49,029 nt of DNA, from positions 1-49,029 of the forward strand of contig NZ_JAJEQE010000019.1 in assembly GCF_020687205.1 (NCBI RefSeq), in the 5' to 3' direction. The DNA comes from Hominisplanchenecus faecis (GTDB taxonomy: Bacteria > Bacillota > Clostridia > Lachnospirales > Lachnospiraceae). The translations under genes and the position numbers were made by a program. This document shows positions 1 to 8,000 of the stretch, in pieces; position 1 is the stretch's first letter, and each line of letters opens with the position of its first letter. Below the pieces are notes generated by a model that was not told the origin of the DNA, did not search any database, and was given only the letters and a program-made list of their open reading frames with translations.

Positions 1-83
1 CAATACTATTCTTTTGCAAACACTATTTTAAAATGTGCGGCATTTCAGTTCTTTACACCTGCCGGGAAACCAACGGTCAATTT

Positions 84-668
84 TTATTTGAGATTCCCAA
101 GCCGGATATGTTTCTGCAAAATTTCATCGATCACTTCAAAAAGTTTCAGGGATCCGTCTTTTGTTTTGTTTTGTCTTGCATAAACCTGTTTGGCACTGAC
201 ACCGTGTTCTCTCCAGTCGCCACCGCCATTGCTGTTATTGAGCATCAGAGGCTGCAGATTGTCCATCGCATGTGCAAATCTTGATTCCGGCGTTTCATTT
301 GCCTCAAATTCATCAAACAGTGCGGAAAGCTCTTTTTTCTGATCATCAGGAAGAAGAGAAAAGATCCGTTCTTTTGCGGCTTCCTCCCGGGCTTTCTGTG
401 TTTTGAGTCCTTCGGCATCATACGCATACGTGTCTCCTGCATCAATTTCCACAATATCGTGGATCAGGCACATGATCATTACCCGTTCAATATTTACCCT
501 TTCATTTGCATATTCCCGTAGCAGATATGCCATGATCGCCATATGCCATGCATGTTCCGCATCGTTTTCATTGCGTCCGTGACCGGACAGATGTGTCTGT
601 CGGAAAATATTTTTTTCCTTATCAATTTCCAGTACAAAATCCAGTTGTTTCTGCAATCTTTCGTCCAT
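84..668 (-). CDS. HD-domain hydrolase, HDDC2/YfbR-like (5'-nucleotidase family)
   Basis: This 194-residue cytosolic protein has the metal-binding signature of HD phosphohydrolases: a His in NDAEHAWH (H39), the HD doublet in LIHDIVEID (H70-D71) and a late Asp in AMDNLQP. Length and motif wording fit the HDDC2/YfbR-like group. Characterised members dephosphorylate deoxynucleoside monophosphates, so a nucleotide-pool role is likely, but the exact substrate is inferred. The start is supported by a GAGGAG site a few bases upstream (transcript sense). It lies 85 bp downstream of the histidine kinase gene on the same strand, so read-through from that operon is possible, though nothing links the functions. 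Nothing is seen in bases 1-83 downstream of it. Confidence 0.85.
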   Translation of the reverse strand: MDERLQKQLDFVLEIDKEKNIFRQTHLSGHGRNENDAEHAWHMAIMAYLLREYANERVNIERVMIMCLIHDIVEIDAGDTYAYDAEGLKTQKAREEAAKERIFSLLPDDQKKELSALFDEFEANETPESRFAHAMDNLQPLMLNNSNGGGDWREHGVSAKQVYARQNKTKDGSLKLFEVIDEILQKHIRLGNLK

Positions 669-753
669 GTTTTATCTCCTCAGATATATGAAATATTTTT
701 GGCGTATTCATACCATTTTTGACTTTTGTTCCATGCTGCCTGTTCTATTTTTC

Positions 754-1926
754 TTACAAACCCATCGTTATTTCAAATGTCGTTCCGCCCTGTTCATTTC
801 CATGAACTTCGATCGTTCCGTCATGCACCCGGACAATCTCACGTACCAGTGCAAGCCCGAGACCTACACCGCCAAGTTCCCGGCTTCTTGATTTGTCTAT
901 CCGGAAGAACGGTTCAAAGATCTGTTCCCGGAACGATTCCTCAATTCCGTTTCCCGTATCTGCGACAGTAAGAACAACGGTATTCTTCATGCGGACTGCT
1001 GATACGGTAACGTTTCCATTGGTGTGATTATATTTGATCGCATTCTCCACAAGATTATAAAGCATCCGGTAGATCAGGATATCACTTCCTGTCAGGATCA
1101 GATCAGCAGTTTTGTTTTCAGCTTTTTCATCCATCAGGTTCTGGGTTTTTTGGATCAGTTCAACGTTTTTTTCCTGTGCCAGAGGTTCCAGATCAGTCAG
1201 CACTTCCTCAATCAGACTGTGAAGTTCGATCTTGTCATTACGTGCCACGCTCTGCAGCTCGCTCATGTCAAGAAGTGTCCGGACCAGCCTGGTAAGACGC
1301 TCGTTCTGTTCTGTTACCATCTGGATCGTCTCTTGTGCTGCAGCGTCACACTCAGGATGGCTTGTTGTGTGATAGAGATCTAGCTGTGCCTGGATTAATG
1401 CCAGAGGAGTCCGCAGCTCATGTGCTGCATTTCCGGTGAACTGACGCTGCGTCTCGAATGATTCCGAAAGTCGCAGAAGCATTTTATTATAAGAACTGCG
1501 GAGTCTGTCCAGTTCTGTAATCTTATTTTCTCCGATCGTACAATCCGTCAGATTCTGTGCCTGAACTTTTTCTACGGTTTCTGAGAATTCTCTGAGCGGC
1601 TTCAGTGCCCGGCCGCTGACAAAATACGTCACGGCTCCGCCAAACAGTGCTACAAGAGCAGTGATAAAAAGGCTTTGATTTCTGTAAGCGGATTTTGAAT
1701 GATAGACTTTCATGGAAAACTGTGCTGCAAAATCATCCCATTTATCATCCGGAATATCAATGTAGATCGCATCGGGTGTCCCATTCTGATCCGTCACGGT
1801 TTCCTGAAGCGTGTTAAAATAATAAACGCCGTTCTTATACAGGAAAAACGTAAGACATCCGCACAATACCGTGATCAGCACCGTAGTAAGGATCGTCAGT
1901 CTCCACTGGAGTGATATTTTTCTCAT
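754..1926 (-). CDS. Sensor histidine kinase of a two-component system
   Basis: This is a 390-residue membrane histidine kinase. Two hydrophobic segments (about 11-31 and 85-107) flank a short extracytoplasmic loop of about 55 residues. A HAMP-like linker follows, then a HisKA domain with phospho-acceptor His169 in the motif AAHELRTPL. The HATPase domain shows an N box (NLVENAIKYN), a G1 box (VADTGNGI) and a G2 box (GGVGLGLALV). It overlaps the response regulator stop by 4 bp (ATGA), so the pair is translationally coupled. The short sensor loop gives no clue to the ligand. The divergent neighbours encode extracytoplasmic redox proteins, so an envelope redox or thiol signal is an inference only. 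Confidence 0.93.
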   Translation of the reverse strand: MRKISLQWRLTILTTVLITVLCGCLTFFLYKNGVYYFNTLQETVTDQNGTPDAIYIDIPDDKWDDFAAQFSMKVYHSKSAYRNQSLFITALVALFGGAVTYFVSGRALKPLREFSETVEKVQAQNLTDCTIGENKITELDRLRSSYNKMLLRLSESFETQRQFTGNAAHELRTPLALIQAQLDLYHTTSHPECDAAAQETIQMVTEQNERLTRLVRTLLDMSELQSVARNDKIELHSLIEEVLTDLEPLAQEKNVELIQKTQNLMDEKAENKTADLILTGSDILIYRMLYNLVENAIKYNHTNGNVTVSAVRMKNTVVLTVADTGNGIEESFREQIFEPFFRIDKSRSRELGGVGLGLALVREIVRVHDGTIEVHGNEQGGTTFEITMGL

Positions 1927-2603
1927 GTTTTGTTATTTCCTCCTATTTTATAACCCTCTCCGATCTTATTTACGACCGGATCGTAACCAAGTTCTGCCTT
2001 CAGCTTTTTCCGGAGAGAAGACATATGGACCCGGATCGAACCACTGAAACTGTCCACAGAAGAATCCCAGACATGTTCGATCAGTTCTTCCTGACTGACC
2101 GGCCGCCCCTGGTTCAGAAGAAGATATTCCAGGATCCCATTCTCTTTTCTTGTCAGTGCAACAGGGGTCTCTTTTGCATACGCTGTTCGTTCTCTTGTGT
2201 TGAAACGAAGAGCACCGCATTCCAGACAGACATTTTTCTGTACAAATTTTCTTCTGGTCAGACTTCTGACACGAGCTTCCAGTTCCAGCAGATGAAATGG
2301 TTTTTCCATATAGTCATTTGCTCCGGCATCCAGCCCTTCAACTTTATCTGCGATCTGACTTCTTGCAGAAAGGATCAGTACCTTTGTCTCTTCATTTTCT
2401 CTGCGAAGTTCTCTGAGGATATCCATTCCGTCCATTCCCGGAAGGTTAAGGTCAAGTACGATCAGATCGTACATTTCCGCACAGATCATCTCAAGTGCCT
2501 CTTCTCCGTCATTGCACGTATCCACTTCATAACCGGCCTGATGCAGGCTTTTTGCAATCATATCACATAATTTTTTTTCATCTTCAACAACTAATAATCT
2601 CAA
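1923..2603 (-). CDS. OmpR/PhoB-family response regulator
   Basis: The protein has an N-terminal receiver domain (acidic pair in VVEDEKK, phospho-acceptor Asp51 in LIVLDLNLPGMDG, conserved Lys in MEKPF) and a C-terminal winged-helix DNA-binding domain (about 130-222, ending VNKIGEGYKI). I place the start at a TTG (2603) giving 226 residues, because LRLLVVEDE begins exactly where family members begin and an AGAGAG site precedes it. An upstream ATG at 2660 would add 19 unconserved residues and would lie across the likely promoter. The gene leads a two-gene operon with the kinase. Its promoter and a perfect inverted repeat lie in the gap shared with the divergent redox operon, which suggests it controls itself and that operon. 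Confidence 0.92.
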   Translation of the reverse strand: MRLLVVEDEKKLCDMIAKSLHQAGYEVDTCNDGEEALEMICAEMYDLIVLDLNLPGMDGMDILRELRRENEETKVLILSARSQIADKVEGLDAGANDYMEKPFHLLELEARVRSLTRRKFVQKNVCLECGALRFNTRERTAYAKETPVALTRKENGILEYLLLNQGRPVSQEELIEHVWDSSVDSFSGSIRVHMSSLRKKLKAELGYDPVVNKIGEGYKIGGNNKT

Positions 2604-2620
2604 TTTTTTCTCTCTTTTCT

Positions 2621-2652
2621 TAACAGGAATTTTACACCTGTTATTGTATAAT
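2621..2652. promoter_or_regulatory. Inverted repeat (candidate operator) and plus-strand -10 box
   Basis: A perfect 7-bp inverted repeat, TAACAGG - 9 bp - CCTGTTA, occupies 2621-2643. It is followed on the plus strand by TATAAT (2647-2652), for which no good -35 box exists at the right spacing. The repeat covers the expected start of the minus-strand transcript and the -35 region of the plus-strand one. Inference: a regulator bound here could repress leftward and activate rightward transcription. The adjacent OmpR-type regulator is the obvious candidate, although that family more often uses direct repeats. Confidence 0.4.
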
Positions 2653-2671
2653 GCAATCATCGAAAGGTCAA
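2643..2671 (-). promoter_or_regulatory. Sigma-A promoter for the response regulator/kinase operon
   Basis: Read on the minus strand, TTGACC (2666-2671) is followed after exactly 17 bp by TACAAT (2643-2648), a near-consensus pair. Transcription would start near 2636, about 33 bases before the TTG start. The -10 box overlaps a plus-strand TATAAT at 2647-2652 that faces the redox operon, so the two transcription units share a very compact control region. Confidence 0.65.
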
Positions 2672-2705
2672 TAAAAGGACTGTAAATAAGGAAAGGAGTG
2701 TCTTG

Positions 2706-2846
2706 ATGAAATCAGAAAAAGCAACACAGATTCTTTTGCTTGCAGCAGGTATGCTGTTTTTTCTTGCCGGAATTTTCCGCGGGGAATCTGCAGTTGTACT
2801 TAGTAAGGCAATAAAAATATGTATGGAGTGTGTCGGAATTGGATAA
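2706..2846 (+). CDS. CD1871A-family CXXC small membrane protein
   Basis: This 46-residue protein is one hydrophobic helix (about 8-24) followed by FRGE and a short tail ending in a Cys pair (CMEC) and VGIG. Layout and wording match the small Clostridia family annotated as CD1871A CXXC motif-containing protein, which often sits beside 4Fe-4S and thioredoxin-like membrane proteins. An AAGGAG site precedes the ATG. The stop lies inside the start of the next gene, so the two are coupled. The CXXC suggests thiol redox or metal handling at the membrane, but the function is unknown. Confidence 0.8.
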   Translation: MKSEKATQILLLAAGMLFFLAGIFRGESAVVLSKAIKICMECVGIG

Positions 2847-3762
2847 AAAAATAAAATCAGCCAAAAACATTCCAGCCCGCTTCCGCGGATGGATCCAGGC
2901 AGCTGCAGTGCTGCTTACAAACATTCACATCCCGAATCTGTTTAAAGGAAAAATTTATCAGGGGAAAGCAAAGACAATGTGTGTGCCGGGGCTGAACTGC
3001 TACTCTTGTCCGGCCGCCACAGGTGCCTGTCCGATCGGAGCTTTTCAGGCTGTAGTCGGTTCTTCAAAGTTTAAGTTCACCTATTATATCACAGGCTTTT
3101 TTATCTTGCTGGGAGTTCTGCTGGGACGGTTTATCTGTGGTTTTCTCTGCCCGTTCGGATGGTTTCAGGATCTGCTGCATAAGATTCCGGGCAAAAAGTT
3201 TTCCACTGCAAAGATGAAACCTCTGCGGTATCTGAAATACGTGATCCTGGTTGTCTTTGTTATACTGCTTCCAGCATTTGTAACAAATTCACTTGGCATG
3301 GGCGATCCGTTTTTCTGTAAGTACATATGCCCACAGGGCGTCCTTGAAGGTGCACTTCCGCTCGCCCTTGCAAATTCAGGAATCCGTGCTGCACTTGGAC
3401 ACCTTTTTACATTCAAGTTTACGATCCTTGTGCTTTTCATTGTCCTGAGTGTTCTGTTTTACCGTCCCTTCTGTAAATGGATCTGTCCGCTTGGTGCCAT
3501 CTACTCTCTGTTCAACAGAGTATCCTTTCTTAAAATCCAGGTGGACCACGAAAAATGCATAGGATGCCGGAAATGCATCCGGGCCTGCAAAATGGACGTC
3601 AAAGTAACAGAAACACCAAACCATCCGGAGTGTATCCGCTGCGGAGAATGTATGAAAGCCTGTCCGGTGGATGCAGTATGCTATCATTACGGATTTTCAA
3701 AGAAAAAACAGGCTGACGATCAATCAGAAAAATCAAATGGAAAAGGAGATTTAAAATCATGA
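2839..3762 (+). CDS. NapH-like 4Fe-4S membrane protein
   Basis: This polytopic membrane ferredoxin (307 residues from the chosen start) resembles NapH/CcoG-type electron-transfer proteins. An N-terminal Cys cluster (CVPGLNCYSC, ACPIG) precedes several membrane helices with C-P motifs (FLCPFGW, KYICPQG, WICPLGA). The C-terminus has two bacterial-type 4Fe-4S motifs (CIGCRKCIRACK, CIRCGECMKACP). It probably passes electrons across or along the membrane to a thiol or quinone partner. The start is uncertain: GTG at 2830 has its Shine-Dalgarno only one base away, whereas TTG at 2839 sits 10 bases after GGAG, so I prefer the TTG. The gene overlaps both neighbours by a few bases, which indicates one operon with the CXXC protein and the thioredoxin. 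Confidence 0.88.
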   Translation: MDKKIKSAKNIPARFRGWIQAAAVLLTNIHIPNLFKGKIYQGKAKTMCVPGLNCYSCPAATGACPIGAFQAVVGSSKFKFTYYITGFFILLGVLLGRFICGFLCPFGWFQDLLHKIPGKKFSTAKMKPLRYLKYVILVVFVILLPAFVTNSLGMGDPFFCKYICPQGVLEGALPLALANSGIRAALGHLFTFKFTILVLFIVLSVLFYRPFCKWICPLGAIYSLFNRVSFLKIQVDHEKCIGCRKCIRACKMDVKVTETPNHPECIRCGECMKACPVDAVCYHYGFSKKKQADDQSEKSNGKGDLKS

Positions 3763-4679
3763 AAAACAAATTCAAAAAAGTAATCGCTGCATCACTTGCA
3801 GTATCCGTACTTCTTGCTTTTACAGGCTGTGGCAACAATCAGGCTCCGTCAGCAGACAATAAAAAACAGGAATCTGCTTCCACTTCTACGGCAGATACCG
3901 CAGGCATGGATGAACAAAGCAAAAAAAGAGATGACCTTTATCAGCAGGAAAATCAGATTTTTGCTGATCACAAAGATGCCTGGGACAAGGTATTTGGTCT
4001 TATGAACAAGAACAGTGCCGGTGAGAGCCTGAGTGAAAACTATGCAGATGTCCTTGCAGGCACCGTTGAATCTAATAAAGATTCTTTCACGGAAGAAGAA
4101 TATGATACGCTGTGCAAAGACATTGAGACGATCCGCGGCATTGAAGAAGAGCTTGCAGCGATTGAAAAAGAGATTGCAGAAGCGGATTCTGCCAATGGTG
4201 GATCCTCAGAATCAGATGAATCTATCAGCTTATTCCAGGATTTCACGGGAAAAGATCTGGATGGAAAGGATGTCGATGAAAGCGTTTTCAAGAATAACAA
4301 GGTCACCGTTGTAAACTTCTGGTTCAGTGGTTGTAAGCCATGCGTTGAAGAACTTTCCAAACTGAATGAATTAAATGAAACACTTAAGACAATGGGCGGA
4401 GAAGTTGTCGGCATCAATACAGACACGTTAGATAACAATGAGGACGGAATCAAAGAAGCACAGGAAATTTTAAAAGCACAGGGTGCTTCCTACAAAAACC
4501 TGACGGTTGCTTCAGATTCAGCAATTGGAAAATATGCCAGCAGCATTATGGCATTTCCTACAACAGTTCTTGTAGATAAAGACGGAAATATCGTAGGCGA
4601 GCCTCTGATGGGAGGAATCGATGATCAGGCAAATTACGATCAGCTGATGGAACAGATTCAGGCTGTCATCAATCAGTAA
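3759..4679 (+). CDS. TlpA/ResA-type thioredoxin lipoprotein
   Basis: This 306-residue lipoprotein has a lipobox at FTGC (Cys24), a Ser/Thr/Lys-rich spacer, a charged helical segment (about 45-145) and a C-terminal thioredoxin fold (about 155-306). The fold holds WFSGCKPC (Cys192, Cys195) and the cis-Pro segment AFPTTV. TlpA/ResA proteins reduce or isomerise disulfides outside the membrane. The membrane donor is often CcdA. None is present here, so the NapH-like protein upstream is the likely electron source (inference). The start overlaps the preceding stop by 4 bp. The operon ends with a strong terminator directly downstream. Confidence 0.9.
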   Translation: MKNKFKKVIAASLAVSVLLAFTGCGNNQAPSADNKKQESASTSTADTAGMDEQSKKRDDLYQQENQIFADHKDAWDKVFGLMNKNSAGESLSENYADVLAGTVESNKDSFTEEEYDTLCKDIETIRGIEEELAAIEKEIAEADSANGGSSESDESISLFQDFTGKDLDGKDVDESVFKNNKVTVVNFWFSGCKPCVEELSKLNELNETLKTMGGEVVGINTDTLDNNEDGIKEAQEILKAQGASYKNLTVASDSAIGKYASSIMAFPTTVLVDKDGNIVGEPLMGGIDDQANYDQLMEQIQAVINQ

Positions 4680-4686
4680 ACGTCAA

Positions 4687-4712
4687 TGGGGGGGAGACCC
4701 CCCTTTTTTTTT
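4687..4712 (+). terminator. Rho-independent terminator of the redox operon
   Basis: A run of seven G, the loop AGA and six C are followed at once by nine T. The hairpin begins 8 bases after the thioredoxin stop codon. It separates this operon from GH3-1. Confidence 0.92.
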
Positions 4713-4830
4713 GCTTCCGCATATGTTTTAGAATCTGAAAATTATCATATATACTATAAAAATATATAATATAAAAAATATTTTGTGCAAATATATAAGA
4801 ATTTAAAACAAAAAATAAAAAAACAATATT
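4713..4830. other. AT-rich intergenic DNA upstream of GH3-1
   Basis: The gap between the thioredoxin gene and GH3-1 is 346 bp. This part is very AT-rich, with runs of ATATA and A tracts, and has no credible ORF or hairpin. It leads into the conserved promoter block. A-tracts of this kind can act as curved or UP-element DNA, but nothing more specific is visible. Confidence 0.4.
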
Positions 4831-4891
4831 AAATCGTATAAAATTACATAGAAAAAACAAAATAAGAATGGTAAAATGTATAATCATTGAG
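4831..4891 (+). promoter_or_regulatory. Conserved 61-bp GH3 promoter block, copy 1
   Basis: Contains TCGTATAA and TTACAT near the 5' end and TATAAT at 4879-4884. It aligns without gaps to blocks at 20630-20690 (about 45 of 61 identical by hand count) and 24959-25019. All three stand in front of the permuted GH3-dockerin genes. No -35 hexamer is recognisable at 16-18 bp from the -10 box, so an activator or a non-standard promoter is likely. The 5' untranslated leader of GH3-1 would be about 135 bases. Confidence 0.6.
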
Positions 4892-4960
4892 AAAGAAAAT
4901 CGGACAGAAAGGCACTGTCGAGTACAAAAGTGAGAAGGAGGGCAGAGAAAAGAATTGCCT

Positions 4961-5029
4961 ATGGAAAGCATGAATCTGATTGAGTCCAGAAGGAGCGAAA
5001 TTCTGGCAGAAGGGAGAGAAATCATATGA
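4961..5029 (+). CDS. Possible 22-residue leader ORF coupled to GH3-1
   Basis: An ATG at 4961 opens a 22-codon frame (MESMNLIESRRSEIL...) whose TGA overlaps the GH3-1 ATG as ATGA. An AAGGAGGG stretch lies upstream but about 20 bases away, closer to an alternative in-frame TTG. The overlap is the arrangement expected for translational coupling, but an ORF this short can arise by chance. I do not recognise the peptide. Confidence 0.25.
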   Translation: MESMNLIESRRSEILAEGREII

Positions 5030-8000
5030 AGATGAGATTCAGAAAGATTATGGCAGCCATTCTTTCGACAGCAATGGTTGCTGCAGCGATACCGGCAGCC
5101 GGTATTCTGAATGTACAGGCGAAATCGCCGCAGGAGCATATTGATCTGTCCAGACAGGTGGCAGGTGAAGGTATGGTTCTGATGGAAAATGATGGTGCAC
5201 TGCCACTGGCACAGGGCGAAAAAGTTGCCATGTTTGGGCGTGCGATGATTGATTATGTACGAGGCGGCGGAGGAAGCGGTGCAACGAACGTGGATTATAC
5301 GCACAACATTCTCCAGGGGATGCAGATCAAGGAAGAAGAAGGAAAGGTCACCCTCTATCAGCCGCTGGTAGATTTTTATACGAAACAGGTCAGTGAAAAA
5401 GGCATTAAAAACGATGCAAATATTACGGTTACCGATGATATGTTAAATGCTGCGGCAGAAAATGCAGACACCGCAATTGTGACGATCGGACGTTATTCTT
5501 CGGAGGGAAGCGACCGCAGTGCATCAAAAGGTGACTACTATCTGTCAGATGCAGAGACAGAGCTTCTGACACGAGTGGCAGCGAAATTTAAAAAGACCGT
5601 TGTTGTATTGAATGTCGGTGCCGTTCTGGATACGGAATGGATCAAAGACATTCCGGGTATCGATTCTGTGCTGATGGCATGGCAGGCAGGTATGGAAGGC
5701 GGACTTGCCACAGCCGATGTCCTGGTGGGAGACGTGAACCCATCCGGTAAATTCGTGGACACCTTTGCGAAAGATTATAAGGATTATCCAAGTTCCGATA
5801 CATTTTATGAATCAAATTCTTATGTAAATTATGAAGAAGATGTGTTTGTCGGATATCGTTTTTTTGAAACTTTTGATCCAGGGTATACGAAAGTGAATTA
5901 CGATTTTGGATATGGATTATCCTACACAACTTTTAAAACAGACAATGTAAACGTCAAAGTAGACGGAGAAAATATGGTTACGACAGCGACTGTTACGAAT
6001 ACCGGAAAGGTAGCCGGCAAACAGGTCGTGCAGGTTTATTTCTCAGCCCCGCAGGGAGAGCTGGGCAAACCTGGAAAAGAGCTGGCAGCGTTTGCAAAGA
6101 CAAAACTGCTGCAGCCGGGCGAATCGCAGGAGCTGACAATGACGTATGCGATCAGTGATATGTCAAGTTACGATGACACCGGAAAAGTTCAGAAATCCGC
6201 ATACATTATGGAAGCCGGAGATTACAAGATCTACGTCGGCAATTCTATCAAAGATGCCGGAGAACATGGCGTACGTTATACCTATAAAGTAGAAGATACG
6301 GAAGTTACCGAGCAGCTTTCACAGCAGTGTGCACCGGTTCAGTTAAAGAAGAGACTTCTGGCAAACAACACATACGAAGATCTCAAGACGAATTCAGATG
6401 AAATGAATCCGCATTACACGGTTCCGGCAGAAGGAACGACAAAAGTAGAAGCAGAGAACTTCCTGAATTCTTCCGGAAACCTGAGTGTGGAAACATTTTA
6501 TGATGATAATCTGCAGATGAAAAAGTGTCTGGCATTTTTAAATGAAGCAGGCAGATACATGGAATATGAGCTGACTGCAGAAGAGGCCGGCAAATATGAA
6601 GTGATCATGTGTATGGCAAATGGCTATGCAGAGATCCAAAACTGTTTTACCGTTGCAGTAAACGGTCAGCAGCAGCCGGGTATTTCATTTAATGCACAGC
6701 AGACCGGTGATGGAAGTGGTGCTTCCGAGTGGTATAATTTTGAAGAATGTGAACCATTTTACATCAATCTTGACAAGGGCGTGAACCTGGTTCGTTTCAT
6801 GGCAAATAAAAATAATCCAAACTATGATTATATACTGTTCAGACGTGTTGGCGATCAGGAGGAACTGTACAATAAAGTCATCAAAGCAGAAGGTACGAAC
6901 AAGATCGAGGCAGAAAAATACGATGCAGCCGGTACGACAGGCAACAACGCAGTACGCACCGAAAACTTTACAAAAGATGATTACACAGGGACTTGCCTGG
7001 CTTATATGAATTATGTTGGAAACTATGTGAGCTACTATCTGAATGTTGAAGAAGCCGGAGATTATAATGTGATATTAAATGTGGCAAATGGCCGTGCGGC
7101 ATTTGATTTTGATCCGGGCATGGAAGTAGACGGAACGAAATTCCCGGCAACGATCAATGCAAAACAGACAGGTGACGGAAGCGGCAAGAGCGAATGGTAC
7201 AATTTCGAAAATCTGGAACCGGTTACCGTAACCCTTCCGAAAGGACACAGCATTCTCACACTGAGGGCATCCGAAAAGGATAAATACCCGAATATCGATT
7301 ATATTCTTGTAGAAAAGAAACAGACAGCAACACAGAGCCTGAAGAGTGCGGCAGCAAAAAAAGCCCGTACAGCCGAAGATACACCAGCTTCTGAACCGGC
7401 AGACAGCGGCAAGATCATGCTGGTGGATGTTTATAATAATCCGGAACTTATGGATAATTTCCTGGCACAGTTAAGTGATGACCAGCTCTGCACACTGATG
7501 GGTGGTCAGACAAATACCGGTGTTGCAAATACCGGCGGTATGGGAAATCTGATGGAATACGGTATTCCAAATGCGATGACAGCAGACGGTCCGCAGGGTA
7601 TCCGTATCGGTACAACCTGTACTGCATGGCCGATCTCCACACTTCTTGCAAGTACCTGGGATGTAGATCTGGTGAAGCAGGTAGGAAAAGCGGCAGCAGT
7701 GGAAGCACACGACAATGGTATTGATATCTGGCTTGCACCTGGTATGAACATCCACAGAGATCCGCTTTGCGGACGTAACTTTGAGTACTATTCCGAAGAT
7801 CCTCTGATTACCGGAAAAATGGCTGCTGCAATCACAGAAGGCTGCCAGTCGGAAGGCGTTTCCATTACACTGAAGCATTTTACAACAAACAACAAAGAGA
7901 CAAACCGAAACAGCAGCGATTCCAGAGTCAGTGAACGTGCATTGCGTGAAATCTACCTGAAAGGTTTTGAAATTGCAGTCAAAGAAGCACAGCCTTGGAG

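Noticed and set aside
33-284. An 83-codon plus-strand frame at the window start
   Set aside because: It lies mostly antisense to the HD-domain gene, has no ribosome site and no recognisable domain.
2604-2660. An upstream ATG start adding 19 residues to the response regulator
   Set aside because: The extension is unlike family members and would lie over the likely -10 box and operator. The TTG at 2603 has a ribosome site and the expected N-terminus.
4831-4891. A standard sigma-A -35 box for the GH3 promoter block
   Set aside because: At 16-18 bp from the -10 box the three copies read AACAAA-, TCAAAA- and CTACAA-like hexamers, none close to TTGACA and none conserved among copies.
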